Positions 35,692 through 44,254 of a DNA stretch of 64,000 nt are shown here, one piece after another. The notes beneath the pieces were generated by a model. It was not told the origin of the DNA. It saw nothing but the letters and a program-made list of their open reading frames with translations, and searched no databases. Both the position numbers and the translations under genes were made by a program. Numbering within the stretch: the first letter of the stretch is position 1; each line of letters opens with the position of its first letter. Location: the NCBI GenBank assembly GCA_024400955.1, contig JAKSLY010000004.1, forward strand, positions 37,811 through 101,810, written 5' to 3'. The DNA is from Treponema sp. (lineage in GTDB: Bacteria > Spirochaetota > Spirochaetia > Treponematales > Treponemataceae).

Positions 35692-37194
35692 TTAGAATTT
35701 GCACTTTACGCCAAGACCGGCAAAGCTGTTGTTGTTGTAATATGACCATTCTGCAAATTCTGCATCTTCATTCTTTGCCCACATGTAAAGACCGTTGATG
35801 TAGAATGTAATGTCCTGATTAGGACAGAAGTCGACTTTTGGCATTACAACCAGGTCTCCTCTTTCGATTCCCCAGATGCATGTTGCTTCCGGCTTGATTT
35901 TTCCGTTGAGCCATGAATCCGTGATGTTGATGACGAGGCGGTTGTTTGTATACTTTCCGTTTACATCGTAGTCGGCATCGTAGGTTTCAAAAATGCCGCC
36001 AATCTGGTCATTGTTCAGTATGTATGTTCCAACTTCCTGCACGTTAAGGTTCACGTTGTTGATTGGAAGGTCGATGTCAAATCCTGCAAGCCACTGCACG
36101 CTGTTGTTGTGAACCCATGGGTCGTCACCAGCAGTGTCGTCGGTAAGATTGTATGCAAGTTCACCACGAAGGTTAAAGTGCCAGAGAATTGTTGAGGCTT
36201 CAAGGCCGAATGTCTGCTTCTTGTCAAAGTGAAGGAACTTTTCCGGATTACCGCCAGCCATGTACTGCGGGATGAATGTCTTGTAGTCCAGGGCATTCAT
36301 GGTGACCTGCTTGTAGTGTCCGTAATAGTAGCTTGCTCCAAGGTCAACCATTCCGAAGGTTCCAGTAAGGCGCAATCCTGCCTGGCTGTACTTGAGTTTT
36401 TCTGTATCGGGATAAAGGTTTTCTTCAAGGCTTGATGCCTGGTTAAGGGCAATTGTATATGCGGCTGGATTCTGTGAAACTCCCACAACAGAAGCTACTG
36501 CATCAGTCTTTACCTTTGAAGTCAGGTTTGCAACCTTTGCAGGAAGCCATCTTCCGCCAGAAGCAGTTCTGTCTGCTTCCATCCATGGGGTCCAGATTCC
36601 TTCCACTGCCATGTTGTTTGAAGGAAGGCTCACGGTTGTCTTGAGCATTGGAATGGCAATCCTTCTGTCAAGATAAAGGGGATTCAAGAAGTCCGTGTAA
36701 TCGTCTGAGTTAAAGTTGTCAAGAACGTGAACCCTGTCACCCTTTCCCCAGATGGTGCGCATCTTTCCTGCTTCCACTGTGACTGCATTGTCGCAGAAAT
36801 AGCCCTTTACAAAGGCTTCGTCAAGAATGTCTTCCCTGAATTCACCAAGGGATGCTCGGTTAAACTTGAGCTTTATCTCTGCATCTGCCTTTGAGCCTGA
36901 ATATGAAAATCCAAGCTTTGCAGATGGATTAGCCTTGAGGTCAAAATCCCCTGGCTTAGATCCCGGGTTGATTCCCTTTGCTGCTGCATCAGTGTCAAAG
37001 TAGGTGCGGGCGCTGATATCTACCTCGCCAGAGACTTTTACTCCAGATGCTGCCGACATGGATGATGCTCCTGAATCGGAAGAAGATCCAAAGTCGCCAA
37101 AATCGTCAAAGTTTCCAAAGTCATCCTGTGCAAACGCAGTAAATGCTGAAAGAATTAAAGCTGCTGCTATGGTGGTGTGTCTTGTGAGTTTCAT
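35692..37194 (-). CDS. Outer-membrane beta-barrel protein with N-terminal FGDFG motif
   Basis: 500 residues. A signal peptide (cleavage after AFA, about residue 22) is followed by DDFGNFDDFGDFG and a Ser-rich linker, then an amphipathic beta-strand sequence ending in the terminal phenylalanine VKCKF, the usual barrel-assembly signal. Overall character is like DUF1302-type barrels that neighbour MMPL pumps. It has AGAGGATG before the ATG. Located between the LolA-like protein and the RND pump, it is probably the outer-membrane component of the same export route (inference). Confidence 0.8.
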   Translation of the reverse strand: MKLTRHTTIAAALILSAFTAFAQDDFGNFDDFGDFGSSSDSGASSMSAASGVKVSGEVDISARTYFDTDAAAKGINPGSKPGDFDLKANPSAKLGFSYSGSKADAEIKLKFNRASLGEFREDILDEAFVKGYFCDNAVTVEAGKMRTIWGKGDRVHVLDNFNSDDYTDFLNPLYLDRRIAIPMLKTTVSLPSNNMAVEGIWTPWMEADRTASGGRWLPAKVANLTSKVKTDAVASVVGVSQNPAAYTIALNQASSLEENLYPDTEKLKYSQAGLRLTGTFGMVDLGASYYYGHYKQVTMNALDYKTFIPQYMAGGNPEKFLHFDKKQTFGLEASTILWHFNLRGELAYNLTDDTAGDDPWVHNNSVQWLAGFDIDLPINNVNLNVQEVGTYILNNDQIGGIFETYDADYDVNGKYTNNRLVINITDSWLNGKIKPEATCIWGIERGDLVVMPKVDFCPNQDITFYINGLYMWAKNEDAEFAEWSYYNNNSFAGLGVKCKF

Positions 37195-37246
37195 TGCATC
37201 CTCTGAAAAATCTTTACAATATAATATGATTTTATAAAAGTGGATT

Positions 37247-37285
37247 AAGCTGGCGGAATATGGTTTGACTGCTTTCCGCCAGCTT
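37247..37285 (-). terminator. 12-bp hairpin between the LolA-like gene and the barrel gene
   Basis: AAGCTGGCGGAA pairs perfectly with TTCCGCCAGCTT. On the minus strand it is not followed by a strong T run, so it is either a partial terminator or an mRNA-stabilising/attenuating structure that sets a different level for the first gene of the operon. Confidence 0.6.
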
Positions 37286-37301
37286 TGAATTGCTAAAGTG
37301 A

Positions 37302-38093
37302 TTATTTTGCGTTCTTAAGGAAGTTCTGTGTGAATACGTTGTCGTTAACTGCAGCGTCTTCATCAACAAGAACCTTCTGGATGATCATCTTTGTTGAATG
37401 TCCAGTCTGAACATTCTTGTATTCGTTGACTGTAGGAATGTTGTATCCCTTTACGTTGATGATCTTGTCCATTGTAAGAACCTTGCAAAGGTCTCCCTTC
37501 TTGTCGTAAAGTTCTGTGTAGATAGGGTAGTATGTGTTAAGGTCAACCCAAACGATGCGCTTTGAGTACTGGCTGCTCTTTGGGTCAACGGGAACGTTTT
37601 CCACTACAGAACACTTGTAACCGTTCTTTTCTTCATCACGGAGGTAAGTCTGGTTGTCCTCTTCAACTTCACGCTTTTCAAGGTCGTCATAAGTTGCATC
37701 TGTGCTAAGGAATGACTTTGAACCTTCGCTTGAGTTTACGCGGCGTGGGTTAGGGTCTGTTGCAAGGCGGATGAACTTCTGTTCGTTTGGGCCTCCTTCA
37801 ATCTGAAGGAAGCGTGTTCCTGCGTAGCTTGCAGGCATCTTGAAGTCGAGAACTACGGATGTAATGTCCTTTCCGTTGTATGCCTTTGGTTCGTTCTTTC
37901 CGTATTCAATGAAGCCACGGTTTTCTTCGATTTCACCCTTCTTGCTTACAAGCTGCATGAGGGCCTGTGACTTTGTGTAGGATGGTTTCTTTACGTCATG
38001 AACCTTGGTCATGATTTCCGTTCCCTTTGCATCAGCGAAAACTGCTGCTGCACCAAGAGTAAGAACTGCTGCGATCAATGCAAATTTCTTCAT
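37302..38093 (-). CDS. LolA-like outer-membrane lipoprotein-sorting protein
   Basis: 263 residues, signal peptide (MKKFALIAAVLTLGAAAVFA) then a LolA/LolB/YmxA-type fold with VVLDFKMPASYAGTRFLQIE, VSSEGSKSFLSTDATYDDLE and KRIVWVDLNTYYPIYTELYDKKGDL. This DUF4292/LolA-like group often sits beside MMPL-type RND pumps and is thought to carry lipid or lipoprotein cargo across the periplasm. The start at 38093 gives the signal peptide; a start 22 codons earlier is rejected. GGGAG lies upstream. Top gene of the operon with the barrel and RND genes. Confidence 0.85.
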   Translation of the reverse strand: MKKFALIAAVLTLGAAAVFADAKGTEIMTKVHDVKKPSYTKSQALMQLVSKKGEIEENRGFIEYGKNEPKAYNGKDITSVVLDFKMPASYAGTRFLQIEGGPNEQKFIRLATDPNPRRVNSSEGSKSFLSTDATYDDLEKREVEEDNQTYLRDEEKNGYKCSVVENVPVDPKSSQYSKRIVWVDLNTYYPIYTELYDKKGDLCKVLTMDKIINVKGYNIPTVNEYKNVQTGHSTKMIIQKVLVDEDAAVNDNVFTQNFLKNAK

Positions 38094-38163
38094 AATATTA
38101 ATTCTCCCAAAAATAAAGTTAATTGTTGTTAATGTCGAAAATCTTAAACCTTTCAACACTATA

Positions 38164-38191
38164 AATATAATGCAAAAAAATAAAAATTCAA
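38164..38191 (-). promoter_or_regulatory. Candidate promoter of the LolA-like/barrel/RND operon
   Basis: Minus strand TTGAAT, 16-nt spacer, TATATT; leader of about 65 nt with GGGAG. Confidence 0.5.
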
Positions 38192-38218
38192 GTACTTTTG
38201 GAAAAATTTTGTCAAAAA

Positions 38219-38241
38219 GTTTAATTATTTAAACGCTTAAA
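38219..38241. promoter_or_regulatory. Overlapping inverted repeats, likely operator of the ArsR-type regulator
   Basis: GTTTAA-TTAT-TTAAAC (38219-38234) overlaps TTTAA-ACGC-TTAAA (38228-38241). They lie between the two divergent promoters, next to the regulator's -35 box, where a repressor could control both directions. Confidence 0.55.
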
Positions 38242-38245
38242 CGTA

Positions 38246-38273
38246 TTGACTTTTAAAAAAATTGCAATATAAT
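38246..38273 (+). promoter_or_regulatory. Promoter of the ArsR-type regulator gene
   Basis: TTGACT, 16-nt spacer, TATAAT; a 10-nt gap then GAGG and the ATG at 38291. Confidence 0.7.
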
Positions 38274-38290
38274 CCTTTTCGAGGTTAATT

Positions 38291-38641
38291 ATGGTAATTA
38301 CAGGGGAAGAGAGACTAACTTTACATGAGCTTTTTAATAAATGCGGCCCCATTTTCATTGCCCTGGGGGATGAAATTCGCCAGCAGCTTATTCTTGAAAT
38401 TTTGGATTCCGGGGAAAGTGGAATCAACGTCATGACCCTTACGGCAGGTTCAAGGCTTTCAAGGCCGGCTGTTTCCCACCATCTGAAGATCCTGAAGGAT
38501 TCGGGTCTTGTGGTCACGGAAAAGCAGGGAACCCAGGTATTCTACAGAATCAATGCCCACAGGAAATTTGCGGAAGTGGAAAGCCTGATTCATGCCACCA
38601 TGGAAATAATTAACAAGGTAAACAGGCAGGAACAGGCCTGA
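38291..38641 (+). CDS. ArsR/SmtB-family winged-helix transcriptional regulator
   Basis: 116 residues. The helix-turn-helix is clear in LTLTAGSRLSRPAVSHHLKILKDSGLV-like sequence (about 55-80), followed by the wing VVTEKQGTQVFYRIN. The typical metal-binding motif ELCVCDL is absent, and the only cysteine (in KCGP near residue 17) is not placed as in metal sensors. It therefore probably senses a small molecule or acts without ligand. Divergent from the LolA-like/barrel/RND operon, which it most likely regulates (inference). Confidence 0.88.
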   Translation: MVITGEERLTLHELFNKCGPIFIALGDEIRQQLILEILDSGESGINVMTLTAGSRLSRPAVSHHLKILKDSGLVVTEKQGTQVFYRINAHRKFAEVESLIHATMEIINKVNRQEQA

Positions 38642-38744
38642 ATGTTGCAGGACAGGGCGGGAGCATCCGCTGGGATGCCCATTCCCCTGGAGTTCATTTC
38701 TCGGGGGATTTCATGCACCGCCAAAGTCCTCATTGTTCCGTTTG

Positions 38745-39440
38745 TTATTTGCAGCCTGCCACGATTTCAATGCCTGCGCTTGCCCCGATTCTTGAGGCAC
38801 CTGCGTTGATCATTGCCATGGCTTCTTCAAAGTTGTGGATTCCTCCACTGGCCTTTACGCCCATGTCCGGGCCAACTGTCTTTCTCATCAATTCAACAGC
38901 GTGAACTGTGGCTCCGTTTGGCTTTGCAGAATAGAATCCTGTAGAAGTCTTTACGAAATCAAATCCTGCTTCCTTTGCACACTTGCATGATTCAACTATT
39001 TCTTCATCGCTAAGGCAGCATGTTTCAAGAATAAGCTTTGTAAGGACAGCACCGCCTTCCTCGCGGAACATTGAAGCTTCCTTTACGCTCTTTGCAATGA
39101 ATGTAAGCTGGGCCTTGAGTTCTGCCCATTTGTGTGCCTTTACAAGTCCAAGGTCGATTACAAAATCCAGCTCATCAGCACCTGCATCGATGGCAATGTC
39201 TGCCTGTGTCTGCTTTGTTTCAAGTCCGCCTGCTCCAAGGGGAAAGTCGATAACGGTGCACACCTTTGTCGAAGTTCCTGCAAGAATTTCCTTTGCCTTC
39301 TTGATGTAAACCGGATTGATGCAAACGCTTGCAAATCCAAAGTCCTTTGCCTTTGTCACAAATGCCGTGAGTTCTTCTTCCGTAGCCGTAGGGGCAAGAA
39401 GGGTCTGGTCAATGTAAGATGCGATTTCTTTAGCTGTCAT
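38745..39440 (-). CDS. deoC: Deoxyribose-phosphate aldolase
   Basis: Splits 2-deoxyribose 5-phosphate to acetaldehyde and glyceraldehyde 3-phosphate in deoxynucleoside catabolism. The Schiff-base lysine is K164 in FVKTSTGF, with DFPLGAG, AGADELDFVIDLG and VKASGGIHNFEEA also present. I start at the ATG at 39440, 8 nt after GGAGG and overlapping the stop of the upstream gene (ATGA), giving 231 residues; the ATG 5 codons up would place the GGAGG inside the gene. Confidence 0.95.
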   Translation of the reverse strand: MTAKEIASYIDQTLLAPTATEEELTAFVTKAKDFGFASVCINPVYIKKAKEILAGTSTKVCTVIDFPLGAGGLETKQTQADIAIDAGADELDFVIDLGLVKAHKWAELKAQLTFIAKSVKEASMFREEGGAVLTKLILETCCLSDEEIVESCKCAKEAGFDFVKTSTGFYSAKPNGATVHAVELMRKTVGPDMGVKASGGIHNFEEAMAMINAGASRIGASAGIEIVAGCK

Positions 39441-40381
39441 TTCAATAGCCTCCATATAAGTTTGTTGTTTTCAATTTCCTTTCCGATTTTACCCTCAAGT
39501 TCCATGCATACCATGTAGGAACGCAATGTGGTGCCGATGAGGTAGTAGTTTACAGGTTTTAGCCTGATGTCAGCCCATTTTCCAAGTTCCACCAGCAGTT
39601 TTTCTTCCGTGTTGAATCCACGGGCAATGGACTTGCAGATGAAGGTCTCAAACTGGTAGGTGATCATGATGTTGTGTTCTGCTGCTGAATCAATGGTGGC
39701 TTCCGTAAAGACTTCACCGTGACCGGGTATGTAGAACTGGCATTTTTCATCCAGGATTTTGGCAATGGATTTTCTGAATTCAACCTGGTTCATGATGAAG
39801 GGAATCCAGATTTTCCTGAGCATGCTGATCCCAAAAAAGCCGTCCCCAAGGAACATGACCTTCTTGCCGGATTCCTTTTCCGTCACCACAAAGCCGTACA
39901 TTCCCTCAAAATGGCCGGGAAGTGCAATGCCCCTGACGCAAGTGGTGCCAAAATCAAAGGTTTTGCCTTCCGTGACAATGTGCCCGGTTTTTACCGGGTG
40001 TTCAAGAAGGAATTCCCTTGTGGCCATTTCCGGAGCAGCCGTTCCGCCGGTGTAGATGGTGCTTATTGCCTGTGGAATTAGCATGAATGCTGCCGTCTCC
40101 TGAGAGGCATAAACTTCCACAGGACAGGGGCTGTTGTCCAGGATCCATGGCAGGCCGCCGCAGTGGTCCGTGTGGGCATGGGTAATCAGGACTGCATTTA
40201 CGGCTTTCCCTGGAAAAAGGGCTTTGCATGAATCAAGAATTGCCTGTGCGTGTTCCGCAAGGTTTCCGCATTCAACAAGAATAAGTCCGGATTCTCCTTC
40301 AATGATGCCCACATTGCAGTTTCCGTGGAGAATTCCCGTGTGTTCCGTTAGTTTTTCGTAGTCCTCTGGTGAATATTTCAT
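39437..40381 (-). CDS. Metallo-beta-lactamase-fold hydrolase
   Basis: 314 residues. Zinc motif THAHTDHCGG with H68, H70, D72 and H73, then LPGHFEGMYGFVV and FIPGHGEVFT supply later ligands. Homologues range over glyoxalase II, lactonases and phosphodiesterases; no specific group is evident. It overlaps deoC by 4 bp and lies just downstream of the greA terminator, with AGGGA before its ATG. Pairing with deoC hints at sugar or nucleoside catabolism, but that is inference. Confidence 0.85.
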   Translation of the reverse strand: MKYSPEDYEKLTEHTGILHGNCNVGIIEGESGLILVECGNLAEHAQAILDSCKALFPGKAVNAVLITHAHTDHCGGLPWILDNSPCPVEVYASQETAAFMLIPQAISTIYTGGTAAPEMATREFLLEHPVKTGHIVTEGKTFDFGTTCVRGIALPGHFEGMYGFVVTEKESGKKVMFLGDGFFGISMLRKIWIPFIMNQVEFRKSIAKILDEKCQFYIPGHGEVFTEATIDSAAEHNIMITYQFETFICKSIARGFNTEEKLLVELGKWADIRLKPVNYYLIGTTLRSYMVCMELEGKIGKEIENNKLIWRLLK

Positions 40382-40406
40382 TTCATTCCCTGGAAAATAT
40401 GGTCAC

Positions 40407-40435
40407 AAAAAAAGGGCATCGGATGTCGACGCCCT
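40407..40435 (-). terminator. Terminator of greA
   Basis: Minus strand AGGGCGTCG pairs with CGATGCCCT (9 bp including one G-U), followed by seven T. It lies 25 bp before the start of the MBL-hydrolase gene. Confidence 0.8.
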
Positions 40436-40472
40436 AAAGTCTTTCCCGCAGGAAATTCCTGCAGGTTAAGTA

Positions 40473-43187
40473 CTACTTTGCAATCTGGATGGACTTTACG
40501 GTGTAGTCGTAAGTTCTGTCGTTGATTGTAATCTTTCTTGTTTCTCCACTCTTCATGTCAAGGAGCTTGTTTCCAAGAGGTGAAAGGTAAGAGATGATTC
40601 CTTCGTCGGCATTTGATTCCCAAGGTCCGAAGATTGTGTATGTAACGTCAGTATTGTCTTCGTTGTTGTGGAGTGTAACCGTTGTTCCAAAAGAAACGAA
40701 AGATGTTGTTGCTGTTGTAGGATCGAATACAACTGCACGTGCCAGTTCTTCCTTGAGCTTTCCAAGCTGGTTGTTCATGCGGCTCTGTGCTTCGCGTGCT
40801 GCAATGTATTCTGCGTTTTCCTTAAGGTCTCCCTTTTCCTTTGCTTCTGCAACTTCCTGTGCAATCTTTGGAAGCTGAACCTTTTCAAGGTCTTCTGCAA
40901 GGTTCTTCTTGATTTCGAGCATCTTTGCAGTAACGAGGAGTCCCTTTGGTGCTTCCTGCTTGATTTCTGCTTCCTGGAACTTGAAGTCCGGACACTTTGA
41001 AAGGATGCCGTTTCTAAGCTGTGCCTTGTATGTTGATTCAAGTTCAACAACATCGCTTACCATTGTGTACATGCGGGCCATGGTTTCCGTTCCGTTGGCA
41101 AGCATGTATTCAAGGATTGCATTGCGTGTTCCGTCTCCGTTCTTGCGTGCAAAAAGGAGTGCTGTGGAAGCCTTGATGGTCTTCTTGTTTTCCACAGTGT
41201 TGACGTGGTTGTTGATTTCCTTGAAACAGATTGAAATGATGTTTACGAGGGTAACAAGCTGCTTTTCTTCAGAAATGCCTGCATCCTTAAACCACTGTTC
41301 TCCCGAGCAGTCTGAAATAAGGTAGTTTACGGCGTTTCTGTTTGCCCTGTAGTCGTTGAAGCAGTCGATGACAAGTGCCTTTGCCTTTTCTTCCTTGCCT
41401 GCGCTTACCAGTTCCGAAACGAGACCCTTGTTGAGTACTGTCGGGAACATGCGGATGTACTGGTCATCCCAGTCTGGAAGGAGGCGGATGTTTGACATGA
41501 ATGCCTGCTTGAGGTTTGTGTTCTTTGAATCCTTGAGCAGCGTGTACATTTCGCGTGGCTTTTCGATTTCTCCGTAAAGCTCGGCGAATGTGAATTTTGC
41601 AGGTGATTCAAGGGCCGTGATTCTTCTTGTGATTTCCTGAACTACCAGGTAAGAGGCAACGATCTGTTCGTTTACAGTGTTGAATGACTTGAGGTAGCCT
41701 GCAAAGTAAGAGAACATGTCCGAAAGCTGGTCATCAGAAGGATCGTCGATTTCTGAAAGGTAGCGCACCATTGTGTCGATGCGTGAGAAGAATCCCTTGT
41801 CTGCCTTGAATTCTGTAGAAAGACGTTCTGACTTGCTGATTTCCTTGTCGCGAACAGTATAGAAGTTGATGTCGTTAGGGTTAACGCCGAATGTATGGTC
41901 TGTGGCAAGAATCTTCTGTGCCTTTGCGTGCCAGCTTGTCCATTCACCTGTCGTAAGGATTTCCGGAACGATTTCTGCCTTGATGTGCTTTTCGTCGCAG
42001 CTGTTGTTGTAGCTCTTGATGATTGTCTTGAGTGTCCAGGTAACATCGTCCTTAACCATCTTTACAAGGTCAGCGTGCTTCTTTGTCTTCTTGTAAACCC
42101 AGATGTGGTCCTTTGCCAGTGGCTGAAGGGCGTTTACTGCCATCTTGAGGGACATGTTGTGAACGCCGGTCTTCTTGCCAAAGTTGATGATGAGTGTGTC
42201 ACCTTCAACCTTTGTAATGATTCCGACACCCCATGTCCTGTGGTATACGTAGCTCTTTGCGTCAAAGGCAACGTGCTTTTCAAAGTCGTTGATGGCTTCG
42301 AATACGTTGCGGAATGACTGGTTAAGGTTTGAAGACTTGATGTATTCTTCAAGGTGAGAATGGTCTGCATACTTACCGCGGAAGCAGTCCGTGATTTCGC
42401 GGCGTGCCCATGCGTCCTTGCTGTCGATTTCAAGAATGATCTTGAGGATTGTGATTGCAGTATCCCAGTTGCTTGTTTCCCTGTAGTAAGTGTAGAGTTC
42501 CTGGAGGAGAAGGGCTGCCTTGTCTGGGTTGATTGTCTTTGCAACCTTTCTCTGGATGTTCATGAAGAACTCGATGTCTTCTGGGATTTCCTGAACGAGG
42601 ATTGACCATACGGTCTTTGCTGAATTCATGTTCTTTGCAGAAACAAAGCGAAGGAGAGCCTTCTTGTAGTAGCTGATGGCCGATTCACGGTTGCCCTGTG
42701 ACATGGCGCGTTCTGCAAGGGCCTTTGCAAATTCAGCTTCTTCAAAGTCAAGCTTTACGATCTTTTCGTAGAGTTCCCAAACCTTGTCGTTGTTGGAATT
42801 CTTGTAGATTTCTGCAAGCTTTCTGAGGGCTGTCTTGTTCTGTGGGTCGTCTTCTTCCGTAATCTTCTTGCAGATTTCTTCCACGAGAGCTTCCTTGTGG
42901 TTCTTCTCGAAGATGTCAAAGAGGGCAAGGAGTGAACTTGTGTCTACTGAGCCTGTGCGAACGGAAATCATGCCTGAAATGTAGAGGGCGATGATGCTTG
43001 TCTTTGAGTGAACCAGCTGTTCGTCACAAATGTCTTTGATTGCATACTCGCAGTTCTGGTTTCTGCATTCGTTGAGAATGTTTTCCAGTTCCGTAAGGTT
43101 TGTGGATGTGAAGCTGGAAATTCCCGAGCTGGTCCATTTTTCTGTCTTCAGCATTTCACGGACAGAGTTTTCAAGTTCTTCAGACAT
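40473..43187 (-). CDS. greA: Transcription elongation factor GreA with giant N-terminal extension
   Basis: 904 residues, against ~158 for E. coli GreA. The last ~150 residues are a complete GreA: coiled coil with the tip acidic pair D787 and E790 in GDLKENAEYIAAREAQ, then the FKBP-like domain (FGTTVTLHNNEDNTDVTYTIFGP, YLSPLGNKLLDMKSGETRKI). It should rescue backtracked RNA polymerase by transcript cleavage. The first ~750 residues are helical repeats (TPR-like at ~100-260) with a small KOW/Tudor-like piece (YHRTWGVGIITKVEGDTLIINFGKKTGVHNMSL, about 315-350). Borrelia has a comparably long GreA. AGGAGC precedes the ATG. Second gene of an operon. Confidence 0.92.
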   Translation of the reverse strand: MSEELENSVREMLKTEKWTSSGISSFTSTNLTELENILNECRNQNCEYAIKDICDEQLVHSKTSIIALYISGMISVRTGSVDTSSLLALFDIFEKNHKEALVEEICKKITEEDDPQNKTALRKLAEIYKNSNNDKVWELYEKIVKLDFEEAEFAKALAERAMSQGNRESAISYYKKALLRFVSAKNMNSAKTVWSILVQEIPEDIEFFMNIQRKVAKTINPDKAALLLQELYTYYRETSNWDTAITILKIILEIDSKDAWARREITDCFRGKYADHSHLEEYIKSSNLNQSFRNVFEAINDFEKHVAFDAKSYVYHRTWGVGIITKVEGDTLIINFGKKTGVHNMSLKMAVNALQPLAKDHIWVYKKTKKHADLVKMVKDDVTWTLKTIIKSYNNSCDEKHIKAEIVPEILTTGEWTSWHAKAQKILATDHTFGVNPNDINFYTVRDKEISKSERLSTEFKADKGFFSRIDTMVRYLSEIDDPSDDQLSDMFSYFAGYLKSFNTVNEQIVASYLVVQEITRRITALESPAKFTFAELYGEIEKPREMYTLLKDSKNTNLKQAFMSNIRLLPDWDDQYIRMFPTVLNKGLVSELVSAGKEEKAKALVIDCFNDYRANRNAVNYLISDCSGEQWFKDAGISEEKQLVTLVNIISICFKEINNHVNTVENKKTIKASTALLFARKNGDGTRNAILEYMLANGTETMARMYTMVSDVVELESTYKAQLRNGILSKCPDFKFQEAEIKQEAPKGLLVTAKMLEIKKNLAEDLEKVQLPKIAQEVAEAKEKGDLKENAEYIAAREAQSRMNNQLGKLKEELARAVVFDPTTATTSFVSFGTTVTLHNNEDNTDVTYTIFGPWESNADEGIISYLSPLGNKLLDMKSGETRKITINDRTYDYTVKSIQIAK

Positions 43188-43220
43188 AGTCTTTGCTCCT
43201 AAATATTATAAAATTACAAT

Positions 43221-44150
43221 TTATTTCACGTAAAGATCGTGGATTTCCGAATCAAGAAGCTTCATCTTGAGGAGAACCTCGTTGATCTTGGAAACACTTT
43301 CTTTTGTAAGTACATAGTAGTCAATCAGCCACAGGTACAGGTTCAGCAGCCGGGGCTTGATAAGGTCCCTGTTGTTGGAAGGGTCCTTAACCTCGTTTTC
43401 CTTGGAATAGATCTCCTGCTTTAGCCGCAGGGCTTCCTGTGAACGCAGCTGCCTCTTTACGTTGAAAATGCCGTAAATGACGCCGTAAACCGGAATCCAT
43501 TCCTGCAGCAGAAGCCCGGTGTAGCCAGGTTCCATGGTTTTTTCGATGACAACCTTGATGATTGGTGAATCAAGGAACGCAAGGTCGATTCTCGAAGGAT
43601 TTATGTAGAATGCTTCCCTGTAAAGCATCTTTGCATTTTTTGTCTCACCGCACAGGGCGTAGCAGTCGGCCATTTCTGCAAGGACTTCTGCCTGACCTCC
43701 CTGGCACTGGTTTGCTTCCGTAAGGTACTGGAGTGCAATTTCGTAGGAACCAAGCTTCTTGTAGCAAAGTCCAGTTTTCCTCAGGATTTCCGCACGGAAT
43801 TTCGTGTCTTTTTCGTCGTTTGCTCTGCTGTAGGCCTGGAGTGCACGGGAAAATACGCCTTTCTTTACGGAATAGGTGATTTTTTCGCAGTCTTCTTCTG
43901 CCTTGGAAAGGATGAACCCAAACTGCTTCCACTGGTTGAGGAGGACTTCCCCCTGTTCAAAGGGGCTGAGGGCATCAATCGATGCAAAGGGTTCCATCCA
44001 GAATTTGCAGCATCTTACGGCGTAAATCAGTCTTCTGTCGTCCAGGTCACTTACAAGCGCAGTGTTGATTCTGTCAAAGGCTTCGGCTATCTGGCAGTTT
44101 TCGAACAGTTGGAGAGCTTGTGAAAGGGAAGATTCAGACTGAATGTTCAT
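43221..44150 (-). CDS. TPR-like helical-repeat protein, function unknown
   Basis: 309 residues, no signal or membrane helix. Helical repeats are visible (GLCYKKLGSYEIALQYLTEA, MADCYALCGETKNAKMLYREAF at about 125-180), typical of TPR scaffolds. It is co-transcribed with and precedes the giant greA, whose own N-terminus is also helical repeat, so a physical link is possible. The start at 44150 is fixed by a near-consensus promoter 6 nt upstream. Confidence 0.75.
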   Translation of the reverse strand: MNIQSESSLSQALQLFENCQIAEAFDRINTALVSDLDDRRLIYAVRCCKFWMEPFASIDALSPFEQGEVLLNQWKQFGFILSKAEEDCEKITYSVKKGVFSRALQAYSRANDEKDTKFRAEILRKTGLCYKKLGSYEIALQYLTEANQCQGGQAEVLAEMADCYALCGETKNAKMLYREAFYINPSRIDLAFLDSPIIKVVIEKTMEPGYTGLLLQEWIPVYGVIYGIFNVKRQLRSQEALRLKQEIYSKENEVKDPSNNRDLIKPRLLNLYLWLIDYYVLTKESVSKINEVLLKMKLLDSEIHDLYVK

Positions 44151-44156
44151 TTTATC

Positions 44157-44185
44157 ATTATATGAATTTGGATAAAATTAGTCAA
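44157..44185 (-). promoter_or_regulatory. Near-consensus promoter of the TPR-greA operon (leaderless type)
   Basis: Minus strand TTGACT, 17-nt spacer, perfect TATAAT, ending 6 nt before the ATG at 44150. Confidence 0.75.
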
Positions 44186-44254
44186 TATTCTGTAAAAAAG
44201 AGCACAGTTTATAATGTTTTTCTAAAGAATTGTCAAGGGATTAATCGGAAAAAA

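Noticed and set aside
38642..38744. GC-rich hairpins between the ArsR-type gene and deoC as terminators
   Set aside because: A stem GCATCC/GGGATGC is visible, but there is no T run on either strand, so I do not annotate a terminator.
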